Assembly: GCF_008932435.1 (NCBI RefSeq)
Contig: NZ_WBWE01000004.1
Span: 62,001 to 126,000, forward strand
Direction: 5' to 3'
Source of the DNA: Brucella pseudintermedia
GTDB lineage: Bacteria; Pseudomonadota; Alphaproteobacteria; Rhizobiales; Rhizobiaceae
DNA: 64,000 bases
Shown: piece by piece, positions 1 through 9,595 of the stretch
Layout of the letters: each line of letters begins with the position of its first letter
Numbering within the stretch: position 1 is the first letter of the stretch
Made by a program: the position numbers and the translations under genes
Notes under the pieces: generated by a model
The model's input: only the letters and a program-made list of their open reading frames with translations
Database searches by the model: none
What the model was told of the DNA's origin: nothing

Positions 1-315
1 GTTTCGGCCCCTGCTGACGAGATCGGCAACCAATATGCCTTCCGGCGCTATCGGGGATTGCGGCAGCAGGCCAAGCGTCTGTGCAAGCTGGCGGGAGGGG
101 AGCGTGTGGATCGATTTGCCATCCAGCAGAACCTGTCCGCGGCGCGGAGCCAGAAGCCGCGACATCGTTCGCAGAAGCGTGGATTTTCCGCAGGCATTCG
201 CCCCCACGATTGCCGTCACCTTGCCGGACGGTATTTCCAGATCGAGGCCGTCCAGCACAAGCCGGTCGCCATAGCCGGTGGCGAGCTCTTGAACGATGAG
301 CGTATGATCGGTCAT
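1..315 (-). CDS. Iron-siderophore ABC transporter ATPase (partial)
   Basis: The ATP-binding subunit of a FecCDE/FepDGC-type importer, acting on the cytoplasmic face of the inner membrane. Only the first 105 codons are inside the window; the C-terminal part, with the signature motif and Walker B, lies beyond base 1. Translation of the minus strand from the ATG at 315 gives a start MTDHTLIVQEL and a Walker A motif GANACGKST around residue 40, followed by a Q-loop region (LGLLPQSP). Its ATG overlaps the TGA of the upstream permease (ATGA), so it is the last gene of a coupled operon of binding protein, two permeases and ATPase. The family is clear; the substrate is inferred from the neighbouring siderophore receptor. 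Confidence 0.88.
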   Translation of the reverse strand, partial: MTDHTLIVQELATGYGDRLVLDGLDLEIPSGKVTAIVGANACGKSTLLRTMSRLLAPRRGQVLLDGKSIHTLPSRQLAQTLGLLPQSPIAPEGILVADLVSRGRN

Positions 316-1346
316 AGGGATGCCCCGCTGCGGTTGGCGCGTATGATGAGATAGATGAGATAGGGAGCGCCCAGGGCCCCGGTGACGACGCCAACCGGAT
401 AGCGACCCGGCAGCAGGAATTGTCCGCAATAATCGCCAGCGAGAACCAGTATCGCGCCGACGAGCGCGGACGGGATGAGCAAGGAGCCGTTGTTGCCAAT
501 GATGCGCGCTGCTATCGGGCCGGACAGGAAGGCGACGAAAGCGATCGGCCCCGCGACAGCCGTGGCGACGGCGATCATGCCGACAGCCGCGACGATGACG
601 GCGATCCGGGTGCGCCCGACATGGGTTCCGAGCGCTGCGGCGCTGTCGTCGCCCAGCCGCAGGGCTTCAAGATCGCGCGACCGGCTCAAAAGCAATCCGC
701 CGAAGACGATCAGCGCAACCAGAAGCGGCAGCATTTGGTCCAGCCGCGCGCCATTGACGCTGCCGGTCAGCCAGCGCATGGCTTCCTGCAGGCTCCAGGC
801 GGGTGCGTTTGAAAGAATGTAGGCGATGAAACTTTCGAGCATCGCGGCAAGGCCGATGCCGACGAGGATAAGCCGGGTTCCGGCGACTCCGTTTCGGAAG
901 GAAAGTCCGTAAACGGCAAGCGCCACGGCAAGCCCGGCGACAACGGCAAAGACCGAGACGACCGGCCCGCTCATGGAAAGCACGACAATCGCAAAAACGG
1001 CGGCGGCGCTTGCGCCCGAGCTGATGCCGATAATGTCCGGGCTGGCGAGCGAATTGCGGAGCATGAGCTGGAATGCTACGCCGCCGAGCCCGAAGCTCAC
1101 GCCTGCCAGCACGGAGAGGACGGCGCGCGGAAGACGCAGCTTGCCGACCGTGAAACTTGCTCCCGGAACATCTTCGCCGAGTAATACCCGCACGACGTCC
1201 TTCGGCGGCGTGAAGGATTGCCCCATCATCAACGTGAGGAGGAACAAGCCGGCGAGGATGATCAGAAGAAGGCCGATGACAAGATTGCGCTTGCGGGTGC
1301 GGCTGCGGCGGCTCAGGGCGATGAGGTCGGCGGTTGAATGCAGCAT
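312..1346 (-). CDS. FecCD-family iron-siderophore permease (second subunit)
   Basis: An inner-membrane permease subunit of the BtuC/FecCD family, about 344 aa, which is normal for the family. It is strongly hydrophobic after a short basic N-terminus and carries the family-typical segments 'LRLPRAVLSVLAGVSFGLGG' and 'NSLASPDIIGISSGA'. The open frame runs far upstream, but that extension is Arg-rich and overlaps the preceding permease gene, so the start is taken as the ATG at 1346. A GTG at 1352 overlapping the upstream TGA is an alternative. The stop overlaps the ATPase start. It most likely pairs with the next permease as a heterodimer (FepG-like role). Confidence 0.87.
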   Translation of the reverse strand: MLHSTADLIALSRRSRTRKRNLVIGLLLIILAGLFLLTLMMGQSFTPPKDVVRVLLGEDVPGASFTVGKLRLPRAVLSVLAGVSFGLGGVAFQLMLRNSLASPDIIGISSGASAAAVFAIVVLSMSGPVVSVFAVVAGLAVALAVYGLSFRNGVAGTRLILVGIGLAAMLESFIAYILSNAPAWSLQEAMRWLTGSVNGARLDQMLPLLVALIVFGGLLLSRSRDLEALRLGDDSAAALGTHVGRTRIAVIVAAVGMIAVATAVAGPIAFVAFLSGPIAARIIGNNGSLLIPSALVGAILVLAGDYCGQFLLPGRYPVGVVTGALGAPYLIYLIIRANRSGASL

Positions 1347-1348
1347 GG

Positions 1349-2392
1349 TCACAGCTCGCGAACCCGTTGGCGCCTGACGATCCAGATGAAGAACGGCGCA
1401 CCGATCAGCGCGGTGACGATCCCGACATCGAGCTCGGCAGGGCGTGCAATCAGCCGCCCGACAACATCGGCAGCAAGCAGGAGACAGGCTCCGCTGAGGG
1501 CAGAGAATGGCAATAGCCAGCGGTGGTCGACCCCGACCAGCAAGCGGCAGAGATGCGGCACGACCAGCCCTACGAATCCGATGGGACCGCAGATGGCGGT
1601 CGTTGCACCGCAAAGGAGGATTGCGCCGAACGCCGAAATGGCGCGTGCGACGGCGACCTTTTCCCCCAGCCCGGCGGCAAGTTCATCGCCAAGCGCCAGC
1701 GAGTTCAGCTTGCGCGCCGACAAAAGACTGACGATGAAACCGACCGCAAGAAAGGGAAGCACATAAGAAAGTCGGTCGAAGGTCGCACCGCCCACACCGC
1801 CAATCTGCCAGGCGCGGATGCCGCCGGCAATGTCGTTGCGGGGCAGCACGACGGCGATGACCAGGGAGGAAAAGGCGACCGATGTGGCTGCGCCGGCCAG
1901 CGCGAGCTTGAGCGGTGTCGCGCCGCCGCGGCCAAGCGATCCGACTGTATAGACGAAGACGGCTGCGCAACCGGCGCCGAATATGGCGGCCCAGATATAG
2001 GCAGAGGCCGAAACGATGTTGAACCAGGCGACGCCGACCACAACGGCGAGCGATGCGCCCATATTGACGCCCAGAATGCCGGGATCCGCGAGAGGATTGC
2101 GGGTGATGCCCTGCATTGCCGCCCCTGCCAGACCGAGCGCTGCACCGGCGAGAAGCGCCAGCAAGGTGCGTGGAATGCGCATGGTGACAGCGGCCTGCCC
2201 GACAGTTTCCATCTGGCCGCGCAACGCGGCAACAATGTCGGACCACGGCACCTCGCGCGTGCCGAGCGATACGGACAGGACGCAAAGCACCGCGAGAAGA
2301 AAAACCACGGCAGCAAGCCAGCCGGTTTTTGTTCTGCCGGACCGATATGCCATGATCGGCTGGCCCCGGTGCCGGGTGTGGGCGACGGTCAT
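1349..2392 (-). CDS. FecCD-family iron-siderophore permease (first subunit)
   Basis: An inner-membrane permease of about 347 aa, FepD-like. Family features visible are 'MRIPRTLLALLAGAALGLAG', 'NPLADPGILGVNMGASLAVV' and a C-terminal 'GPIGFVGLVVPHLCRLLVG' segment that in this family contacts the ATPase. The ATG at 2392 overlaps the TGA of the binding-protein gene (ATGA), indicating translational coupling. An internal ATG (MAYRSGRTKT) 13 codons in could also be the start. With its partner it would form the channel for a ferric siderophore delivered by the periplasmic binding protein. Confidence 0.88.
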   Translation of the reverse strand: MTVAHTRHRGQPIMAYRSGRTKTGWLAAVVFLLAVLCVLSVSLGTREVPWSDIVAALRGQMETVGQAAVTMRIPRTLLALLAGAALGLAGAAMQGITRNPLADPGILGVNMGASLAVVVGVAWFNIVSASAYIWAAIFGAGCAAVFVYTVGSLGRGGATPLKLALAGAATSVAFSSLVIAVVLPRNDIAGGIRAWQIGGVGGATFDRLSYVLPFLAVGFIVSLLSARKLNSLALGDELAAGLGEKVAVARAISAFGAILLCGATTAICGPIGFVGLVVPHLCRLLVGVDHRWLLPFSALSGACLLLAADVVGRLIARPAELDVGIVTALIGAPFFIWIVRRQRVREL

Positions 2393-3384
2393 CTGGCTTT
2401 ATCTACCGCGCCGGCGAGAAGGGCTACATAATCCTTCAGCACCCAGGAAATAGAAAGCGGTGTCGGGTTGGCCGCTGTTCCAAGCGGGTTTCTGCCCAGC
2501 ATCACCACCGCATTATTCTCCACGACCGGCATTCTGGCGAGAAGCGGGTTACGCTTCATGGCATCCAGCAACTCCTGGCTGCCATAGGTCACGACGACGT
2601 CCACGTCATCGAACATATCGATACGTTCGGCGCTGATGGACCCTGAAAACTGGCCCGGCCTTGAGGCTTCGACCACGCTTTTGGGCGAGGTCAGGCCGAG
2701 ATCATTGAAGAATCTTACCCGCGTATCGTTGGTGGTGTAAAAATTGATCGTGCTGAGGTCTGTCGTGTCGAGATGGGTGACAAACATCGCCGACTTGCCC
2801 TTCAGCCGCGGATACTGGCTGACCGTATCGGCAATTTCCGCTTCGATCCTTGCGATCAGCGCATCGCCTTCTTCCGCCATGCCCATGCCCGCACTGTTGA
2901 GGCGGATCATGTCGCGCCAGTCGGTTGACCATGGCCCTTCCGGATAGGCGATAACCGGAGCGATCTGGCTGAGCGTATCGTAATCCGACTGGCTGAGGCC
3001 CGAATAGGATGCGAGGATGACGTCTGGCCTCGTTTCGGCAACGGCCTCGAAATCGATCCCGTCGCCTTCATCGAAGAGCACCGGCGTATCGGCGCCGAGT
3101 TCCTTCAGCCTCGCCGCCACCCAGGGCAACAGGCCGTCATTGTCGTCGTCGCCGAAATTGGCGCGCGCAAAGCCGACCGGCACCACGCCGAGCGCGAGGG
3201 GAACCTCATGATTAGCCCAGGCCACCGTAACGATCCGCTCCGGCTTTTTCGCGATTGTCGTTGTGCCAAAAGCATGTTTGATAACAATCGGATAAGTCGT
3301 ATTTGCGTCCGCTTGCACGGTTTGCGGCGCAATGATCGCAAAACACGTCAGAGCGGCGAAAAACAGAGAGCGAATGGACCACAT
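2389..3384 (-). CDS. Iron-siderophore periplasmic binding protein (FepB/FhuD-like)
   Basis: A periplasmic class III solute-binding protein, 331 aa, first gene of the siderophore ABC operon. A signal peptide is visible (about residues 1-25, cleaved near 'TVQA'); there is no lipobox. The mature part starts with the family-typical 'KKPERIVTVAWANHEVPLALGV' region, followed by 'ETRPDVILASYSGLSQSDYDTLSQIAPVIAY', a hallmark of the FepB/FecB group. It should carry the ferric siderophore released by the TonB-dependent receptor encoded divergently to the permeases at 2392. The exact siderophore cannot be told from sequence. Confidence 0.88.
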   Translation of the reverse strand: MWSIRSLFFAALTCFAIIAPQTVQADANTTYPIVIKHAFGTTTIAKKPERIVTVAWANHEVPLALGVVPVGFARANFGDDDNDGLLPWVAARLKELGADTPVLFDEGDGIDFEAVAETRPDVILASYSGLSQSDYDTLSQIAPVIAYPEGPWSTDWRDMIRLNSAGMGMAEEGDALIARIEAEIADTVSQYPRLKGKSAMFVTHLDTTDLSTINFYTTNDTRVRFFNDLGLTSPKSVVEASRPGQFSGSISAERIDMFDDVDVVVTYGSQELLDAMKRNPLLARMPVVENNAVVMLGRNPLGTAANPTPLSISWVLKDYVALLAGAVDKAR

Positions 3385-3687
3385 CCGGCGCGTTCTCCTT
3401 GCATATAAAGTGGCCTTTCAGTGTCAAGTTAAACCCGGCACGTCAAGGCTGAAGCATGTGCCTCGATAAAGCTGTTGCGAATTAACCGTGACTTCCTACA
3501 AAAAAGCAGTTTTTTACAATACTGGACAACGCTTCTCAAGTTAGTGGCGATCCGGGGACAAATTCAGTTTACCAGCAATCTCGATGATCGGGCTCGCCCT
3601 GTCGTTGATCGCAGGCTGGTCGACGTTCCCACGACTTGAGAACCGTCGCCGAAAGCGATTGCCGCAAACTGCATATCGGATCTGACC
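3385..3687. promoter_or_regulatory. Divergent promoter region, siderophore operon/TonB receptor
   Basis: A 303-base gap between two divergent iron-uptake genes must hold both promoters. The middle is AT-richer, with an A-tract/T-tract pair (AAAAAAGCAGTTTTTT, about 3500-3515). I looked for Irr/ICE, RirA and Fur-type palindromes and found none I would defend. Iron control is expected from context, not shown by a site. Confidence 0.45.
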
Positions 3688-5814
3688 ATGGATACTGAAA
3701 AGACTGCTGAAACGAAGAAGATCACCGGGGTCCGCTACCGCAAGGCAATTCTTCTGGGATGCACGGCGCTGGCGGTGTCCATGCCGGGGCTGGCTTCGGC
3801 GCAGCAGGCGACAACGGCGGAAACGACAACGGTGCTCCAGACCATTACGGTCGACGGCTCCGGCGGAAGCGACGACGATTCAAAATCCATTGTCGCGACC
3901 CGGACGACCGGCGGCGGCAAGATGGCAACGGACATCATGGATACGGCGGCTTCCGTATCGGTGATCACCGCCAAGGAAATGCAGGAACGCAACGCCCAGA
4001 CCGTCGAGCAGGTGCTGCAATATACGGCAGGCGTGTCCACCAATTTCTACGGATCGGATGATCGCTTCGATTTCTTCCAGATACGCGGCTTCGACGCCAA
4101 CACCTATCGCGACGGGCTTCCGCTTGGCCGTCCTTTTGGCGGCCTGCGGGAGGAGCCTTATGCCTATGAGCGCATCGAAGTATTGAAAGGCGCAAGCTCG
4201 ACGGCTTTCGGTGTTTCCGATCCGGGCGGCATGGTCAACTATGTGACCAAACGGCCAAAGACGGAGCGCTTCGGCGAAGCCTATGTCTCGGGCGGATCCT
4301 TCAATCACAAGGAAGTCGGCTTCGATTTCGGCGACAACCTGACCGGCGATGAAACGCTTTCCTACCGTCTTACCGGCAAGTTCAAGGATGCCGATGCCGA
4401 ATATGATTATTCGCGCGATGATGAAAAGTTCATCATGGGGGGGCTGACATGGCGTCCGAGCGATGCGACCAATCTGACGGTGATCTTCGATCATCTTCAC
4501 CGCAACGGCGTGCCGGGAAGCGGTGGCCATCCGGTCGGCACTGATTTCAACAGGAGCCGCTTTTTCGGCGAACCTGATTTCAATTATCGCGGCACCGACA
4601 GAAATACCATCAGTGCCATGTTCGATCATGATTTCGGCAATGGCCTGACATTGAGCGCGAACGGGCGTTACAGCAATCAGGATACCGATTTCGGTTATGC
4701 CTATGTTTCTGCAACGCCGACCGATGGCTCAACGATTGCCAGGCGAGATTTCTTCGGAAACGAATCCTCAGCCGAGAACTTCGTGGGCGACGTGAACCTG
4801 AAATATGAGACCAGCTTCGACCGCCTTGAAAGCCGGACGATGGCGGGCATCGAGTACAATAATTATCGGGCGACCAACAAGACGCTCTGGGGACCGGCGC
4901 CGGGCATCGACTGGACCAATCCGGTCTTTACCGGGGCACCGGTCAACCTGCCTGTTATCGGCAATACATCGACCAGGCAGAAGAACAAGGCGATCTATTT
5001 TCAGGAAGATCTGACCTTCGCCGAAAAGTTGATTGCAAGCGTCGGCCTGCGCAATGACTGGCTAGACCTGTCAGAGACCGATCGTCTCAGCAACACGTCG
5101 ACGGATGGTGATCTGAGCGAATTTACCAGCCGTTTCGGCCTTACATACCGTGTGACGGACGAATGGGCGGTATATACAAGCTATGCTGAATCGGTCGCGC
5201 CTCCGGCCATCGGTGTCGATCCAGAACGCGGCGAGCAGATCGAAGTCGGCGTGAAATATCAGCCGACCGCGTTTCCCGCCCTGTTCACCGCATCGGTTTA
5301 CGACCTGACCAAGAACAATATTTCGGTCAACGATCCTATCACGCTTCAGCCATCGACCATCGGCGAGGTCCGTGTGCGCGGCATCGATCTGGAAGCCAAG
5401 GCGGAACTGACCAACAATCTGAGCCTGATCGCCGCCTATTCCTATATGGACCCGGAGATCGTCGAGAACGGCACCGGCGGCAACGAGGGTAACCGCCCGC
5501 AATTTGTTTCCAAACACCTTGCCTCGCTTTGGGCGAACTACAAGGTCGAGGGCAGCGGCCAGCGCGGCGACATGACGTTCGGTGTGGGTGGGCGCTATAT
5601 CGGTGCCTATTACTTCACGCCGGACAATACGTCCGGCACGAGCGGCAATGTGGTGTTCGACGCCGCGTTTACCTACCAGTTCCTCGATAATTCGGCGCTC
5701 CAGGTCAATGTCAGCAACCTGTTTGACAAGAAATACGTTGCCTATGGCGGTTTTGGAGCGGATTTCTACAATCCGGGCCGGGAGATCACCGCAACGCTTC
5801 GCCGTACCTGGTGA
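3688..5814 (+). CDS. TonB-dependent siderophore receptor
   Basis: An outer-membrane ferric-siderophore receptor of the FhuA/FoxA (TIGR01783-like) family, 708 aa. The N-terminus has a long signal peptide ending near 'LASAQQ', a TonB-box-like stretch 'TVLQTITVDG' around residue 50, then a plug domain ('TAASVSVITAKEMQERNAQT', 'FDFFQIRGFDANTYRDGLPL', 'YERIEVLKGASSTAFGVSDP') and a 22-strand-type barrel ending in the aromatic residue Trp ('TLRRTW'), as expected for BAM recognition. It sits divergent to the siderophore ABC operon and next to an AraC regulator, a common arrangement for siderophore-induced uptake. Substrate is probably a hydroxamate or similar siderophore, by family resemblance only. 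Confidence 0.93.
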   Translation: MDTEKTAETKKITGVRYRKAILLGCTALAVSMPGLASAQQATTAETTTVLQTITVDGSGGSDDDSKSIVATRTTGGGKMATDIMDTAASVSVITAKEMQERNAQTVEQVLQYTAGVSTNFYGSDDRFDFFQIRGFDANTYRDGLPLGRPFGGLREEPYAYERIEVLKGASSTAFGVSDPGGMVNYVTKRPKTERFGEAYVSGGSFNHKEVGFDFGDNLTGDETLSYRLTGKFKDADAEYDYSRDDEKFIMGGLTWRPSDATNLTVIFDHLHRNGVPGSGGHPVGTDFNRSRFFGEPDFNYRGTDRNTISAMFDHDFGNGLTLSANGRYSNQDTDFGYAYVSATPTDGSTIARRDFFGNESSAENFVGDVNLKYETSFDRLESRTMAGIEYNNYRATNKTLWGPAPGIDWTNPVFTGAPVNLPVIGNTSTRQKNKAIYFQEDLTFAEKLIASVGLRNDWLDLSETDRLSNTSTDGDLSEFTSRFGLTYRVTDEWAVYTSYAESVAPPAIGVDPERGEQIEVGVKYQPTAFPALFTASVYDLTKNNISVNDPITLQPSTIGEVRVRGIDLEAKAELTNNLSLIAAYSYMDPEIVENGTGGNEGNRPQFVSKHLASLWANYKVEGSGQRGDMTFGVGGRYIGAYYFTPDNTSGTSGNVVFDAAFTYQFLDNSALQVNVSNLFDKKYVAYGGFGADFYNPGREITATLRRTW

Positions 5815-5862
5815 GTTGAACGGCTCTGCCGGAACGACGGCGGAGCTTCAAGCCCGGACCAG

Positions 5863-6738
5863 CTACCGTTTCGACTGGAAGCGCCGCCATGCGGCCGGCG
5901 TTTCCCCCACCACCTGACGGAAAGCTTTTGTCAGGTGGGCCTGATCGGTGAAGCCGAGCTGGGCCGCAATGCCGGCGACGGTCATGTCGCTTTCCGCCAG
6001 CAGTTGCTGCGCCCGGTCGATGCGCTTGGCCATCTGCCATTGCAAGGGCGTCTTGCCGGTTGTCTGCTTGAAGACATTCGCGAACCAGCTTTCCGACAAG
6101 CCGACGGCTGCCGCCATTTCCGCAACACTCAACCGGCGGTCGCTCGAGCTGTCGAAACGCGCATTGAGCTTGTTCATCTGCGCCATGGTGAGGCGTCCAT
6201 AGCCCTGCCTGTCGTCCTCGCCCGGTATATCGAGAAGGCCGGTCAGAATGCTGCCGATGAGGTTTTCCGCATATAATCCGTGTTTCGTCGGATTGGCTGT
6301 TTCGTCAACAATCAGGCGGGCAAGCGTTTCTATGGCTCCGAGGTCCTGAATTTCCACCGGGCTGCGCATGGCGGACAGCGCCATTGACGCACCGAGCGTG
6401 GGGCTGAGATATTTGAGCAGCCGGTCCTTGTGGAAATGCAGGTTCAGGTGTGAAAAACGGTGGAGCGAAACCGTATTGGTCCACATCGGGACGCCCGCGG
6501 GTATGTAGATCGCACGCGTCATCGGACGATGATGCTGGCTAAAGACGCCATTGTCGTTCGATATGCGGATGTTGGACGAAACGTCCTGGAAAAAAATCAT
6601 GATGCGCGGATCGTGCGACAGGAAATAGCCGTTGGCTCCTGCCTGGCTTTCAGCCTCCCAATAGACGCTGACCAGCCCATCCAGCACGCGCCATTGAACA
6701 GGCGCTACTACCCGGATGCCTTCGGCCTGCCAGATCAT
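5863..6738 (-). CDS. AraC-family transcriptional regulator
   Basis: About 291 aa with a C-terminal AraC/XylS double helix-turn-helix: 'SVAEMAAAVGLSESWFANVF' and 'TVAGIAAQLGFTDQAHLTKAFRQVVGETPAAWRR'. The N-terminal half is an unrecognised sensor domain. The open frame begins with a TTG at 6756; the first ATG in frame is at 6738 and is chosen here, though no good ribosome binding site is visible. It is convergent with the TonB receptor gene (48 bases apart), and AraC proteins beside such receptors usually activate them when the ferric siderophore is present. That role is inferred from position. Confidence 0.86.
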   Translation of the reverse strand: MIWQAEGIRVVAPVQWRVLDGLVSVYWEAESQAGANGYFLSHDPRIMIFFQDVSSNIRISNDNGVFSQHHRPMTRAIYIPAGVPMWTNTVSLHRFSHLNLHFHKDRLLKYLSPTLGASMALSAMRSPVEIQDLGAIETLARLIVDETANPTKHGLYAENLIGSILTGLLDIPGEDDRQGYGRLTMAQMNKLNARFDSSSDRRLSVAEMAAAVGLSESWFANVFKQTTGKTPLQWQMAKRIDRAQQLLAESDMTVAGIAAQLGFTDQAHLTKAFRQVVGETPAAWRRFQSKR

Positions 6739-6897
6739 CGAATGCCAGAAACCCAAAACGTTCCGATCCGCAAGTGTTTCATTCCGGCCCGTTCACCGGA
6801 GATTTTTCGTGAGAAATGCGTCAGGTATCAACGCATTAATATGACTAAAATTATCATCTTTGGTGATTGTGGCAAGTCAATTCTGCCATACAACGGG

Positions 6898-8577
6898 TCA
6901 AATTCTGACAAGGCCGGAACGCTTCAGCAGTCCCATAAGGAGCAGCGGCAGAAGCGTGGTGATGAGGATGGCGATGAATGCCATGGCCATGCCGAGGCCG
7001 ACAGATCCCTGCTCGAACTGGCGCCAGATGAAGATCGAGATGGTCTGCATTCCAACCGGCGCGACCAGAATGGACGCGACCAGTTCACGCGTGGCGACGG
7101 CAAAGACCAGCAGCATTGCGGTTATGAGGCTTGGCGCAATCAACGGCAGCATGATGCGCCGGAAGGCGGTGAAGCTGTTTGCCCCACAAACTCGCGCAGC
7201 CGCTTCCAGATTGTCGCCGATCTGATGAAAGGCGGCTGTCGCATAACGGATCGGCTGTGGCAGAAGGATGCAGCAATAGGCAAGCAGCAGGATCAGCGGT
7301 GTGTTGTAGGGCGAAACGGGCAGGGCAGGCTGGTTCCAGGCCAGAATGAGGCCGACCGCGACGACGACGCCGGGCAAGGCGTTGGGCAGCACGGTCAGTA
7401 TGTCGAGCCAGAAGCGTCCGCGAAACCGCATCTTCACGACGGCATAGGCAGCAACCGCGCCGAGAAGCCCGGTCAACAGGGCGCTTGCAACGCCAAGCGA
7501 CAGGCTGTTGACGAGCGCACGCATGCCGCCCGCGCTGTTTTCGGCGATGGCGGCGAAATTGCCGAAGCCGAGGTTCGACGCTGCCAGCCCGCCAGACACG
7601 GTCTTGGAAAGAGCTGTCGCCAGAATGGCCAAGAGGGGAACGCCTGTGGCCGCAAAGGAGACGAGAGCGAAGAGCGCTACCACGGGCACGGCGAGCGCCC
7701 CGAGCGGGCGCTTGTCCTTTGCCTGCGGCTTGCCGCCAGTCGTCACGTAGGACCGGCGCGTCAATATCCATCGCTGGACCAGAAAAGCCGCCAGCGACAG
7801 GCAGACAAGCGCCAGCGAAAAGACGGCAGCACCGGCGAGGTCGATGGGCCAGTCGGAAATCCGCAGATCGATCTCCGTCACCAGAACTTCAAAGCCGGAA
7901 CGGCGTCCAAGGGCTGCGGGCGTGCCATACTCTTCGATGGCCGCGGCGAAAACCAGAAGGAGGCTTGCCGCAAGTCCCGGTGTCGCCAGCGGCAGGGTGA
8001 TGCGGAAGAAGGATCGCCACGGCGAAGCGCCGAATACGCGACCGACATCGGAATAGCGCGCACCAACCGCCTCAATCGTGCGCGACACCGCAAAATAGAC
8101 GAGCGGAAACGTATTCAGCGCCATGACAAAGCTCATGCCCGCGACCGAAAACAGGAAGGACGCCAGATTGAAACCGGCGAGCTGCTCCAGATAACCGCGC
8201 GGTTGCAGCGTCATGATCCAGCCAAGCGTGGCGATATAGGGCGGGATCATGAAAGGCACGAGCATCAGCACGTCCCACAGGATGGCGAAAGGCACCTTGT
8301 AGAGCGCCCGGAAAACGGCGAGCGGAACCGCGATGAGGGCAGAAAGCACGACCACCGAAAGCCCCAGCAGCACGGTGTTGCCGCTCATGCGCAAAAGCTT
8401 GGGGTCTTCAAACAGGGCCGGGAGATGCAGGAAAGGCTCGGCCAGCGAGCCTCTCCCCAGTTGCGGAAAGACAGCTTGAAGAACGATGAAGACGAACGGC
8501 ACCGCGACGATGAATGCGAGCCCGGCAACCGCAACAAACCCGAGCGGATTGCGAGCCGCCGCACTGCCTGTCTTCAT
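6898..8577 (-). CDS. Ferric-iron-type ABC transporter permease (fused, FbpB-like)
   Basis: A 559-aa inner-membrane permease made of two consecutive binding-protein-dependent transport domains, as in FbpB/SfuB. Each half has about six membrane segments and an EAA-type loop: 'SDVGRVFGASPWRSFFRITLPLATPG' in the N-half and 'EAAARVCGANSFTAFRRIMLPLIAPS' in the C-half. It is the last gene of the minus-strand operon ATPase, binding protein, permease, 20 bases after the binding-protein gene. The fused permease and the family-1 binding protein point to ferric iron, though 2-aminoethylphosphonate and thiamine systems look similar. Confidence 0.88.
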   Translation of the reverse strand: MKTGSAAARNPLGFVAVAGLAFIVAVPFVFIVLQAVFPQLGRGSLAEPFLHLPALFEDPKLLRMSGNTVLLGLSVVVLSALIAVPLAVFRALYKVPFAILWDVLMLVPFMIPPYIATLGWIMTLQPRGYLEQLAGFNLASFLFSVAGMSFVMALNTFPLVYFAVSRTIEAVGARYSDVGRVFGASPWRSFFRITLPLATPGLAASLLLVFAAAIEEYGTPAALGRRSGFEVLVTEIDLRISDWPIDLAGAAVFSLALVCLSLAAFLVQRWILTRRSYVTTGGKPQAKDKRPLGALAVPVVALFALVSFAATGVPLLAILATALSKTVSGGLAASNLGFGNFAAIAENSAGGMRALVNSLSLGVASALLTGLLGAVAAYAVVKMRFRGRFWLDILTVLPNALPGVVVAVGLILAWNQPALPVSPYNTPLILLLAYCCILLPQPIRYATAAFHQIGDNLEAAARVCGANSFTAFRRIMLPLIAPSLITAMLLVFAVATRELVASILVAPVGMQTISIFIWRQFEQGSVGLGMAMAFIAILITTLLPLLLMGLLKRSGLVRI

Positions 8578-8597
8578 GTCTGTCTGTCCCTCAGATA

Positions 8598-9560
8598 TCA
8601 GTTGCTGGCTGCGAAGGCGGCGCCGAATTCCTTCAACGTCTCGTCGCGCTTGCCGTAGACTTCCTTCGCGTCGATCGGCAGGATTTTCAGATCGCCGATC
8701 AGCGGGCGATTGGCCGGAACGTCGGTGCGCGATGGCATCAGATAGGTGTCGGCAACCATTTTCTGGCCTTCATCGGACAGCATGTAGTCGATGAACTGCT
8801 TGGCCTCATCCTGGTTCTTCGACCATTTGAGGATCATGGCCGGGCGCGGCGCGATCACGGTGCCCGACGTCGGGAAAATGACGTCGATGGATTCACCCTT
8901 CGCCTTGCCGGCAAGCGAGATGTAGTCGACGGCACCGAAAACAGCGGCCTTGGCGCCCTGAAGGACGGGGTTAAGAGCCTCTGCATTGGCACCGGCGACA
9001 GTCGCGCCGTTTTCATGCAGGTTCTTGAATAGGTCCCAGCCCTGCTGGGCCTGAAGGGCGGCGATGAGCTCGAAGGTCGCGCCCGACTGTGCCGGATCCG
9101 GCAGGTTGACCAGATCCTTATACTCAGGCTTGGCGAGATCAGCCCACTCGGCAGGCTTCGGCGTCTTGCTGGCCGGGTTCCATGCGATGCCGAGGGCCGA
9201 AACGCCCTGCGCGACAGCGGTTTCATTCTTGAGGAAATCCGGCACTTTCGCGGCATTCGGGCTGGTATAGGCCACCAGCCAGTCACGCTTGGCGAAGTCG
9301 GTTGCCGTGTCCCAGGATGCCGAAATCAGAACATCGACAACCGGATTGGCGGCTTCCGCTTCGATGCGCGCCATGACCTTGCCGGTTGTGGCCTGGAAGA
9401 CGTTGACCTTCGCGCCCGTCTTGGCGGTGAAGCCCGCGGCAAGCTTTTCGATCAGGCTGCCCGGACCCGCCGAATAGACGGTGATGTCTGCGTGTGCCGC
9501 CGTGCTGGCGAGCAAGGCGGTGAGAAGCGCAAGCCCCGCGCCGAGAATGGATTTTTTCAT
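8598..9560 (-). CDS. Family 1 periplasmic binding protein, ferric-iron-type
   Basis: A periplasmic solute-binding protein of 320 aa with a clear signal peptide (MKKSILGAGLALLTALLASTAAHA). A strong ribosome binding site (AGGAGG) precedes the ATG. The mature chain begins 'DITVYSAGPGSLIEKLAAGF', typical of the FbpA/AfuA/PhnS group of family-1 binding proteins. The adjacent paired Tyr residues that bind Fe(III) in classical FbpA are not evident; there is a single Tyr in 'GAVDYISLAG'. Iron is therefore likely but not certain, and an organophosphonate or other oxyanion-linked ligand is possible. It is in the middle of a three-gene ABC operon. Confidence 0.82.
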   Translation of the reverse strand: MKKSILGAGLALLTALLASTAAHADITVYSAGPGSLIEKLAAGFTAKTGAKVNVFQATTGKVMARIEAEAANPVVDVLISASWDTATDFAKRDWLVAYTSPNAAKVPDFLKNETAVAQGVSALGIAWNPASKTPKPAEWADLAKPEYKDLVNLPDPAQSGATFELIAALQAQQGWDLFKNLHENGATVAGANAEALNPVLQGAKAAVFGAVDYISLAGKAKGESIDVIFPTSGTVIAPRPAMILKWSKNQDEAKQFIDYMLSDEGQKMVADTYLMPSRTDVPANRPLIGDLKILPIDAKEVYGKRDETLKEFGAAFAASN

Positions 9561-9595
9561 GTTTGCCTCCTGAGATTTTGCCTGATGGGATGGTC

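Noticed and set aside
3385-3687. Fur, Irr or RirA box for the iron-uptake genes
   Set aside because: Expected from context, but no stretch matches any of the known consensus patterns well enough.
6460-8658. Long plus-strand open frame opposite the ABC permease
   Set aside because: Arg/Gln/Asp-rich composition typical of antisense frames; the minus-strand permease has clear membrane segments and EAA loops.
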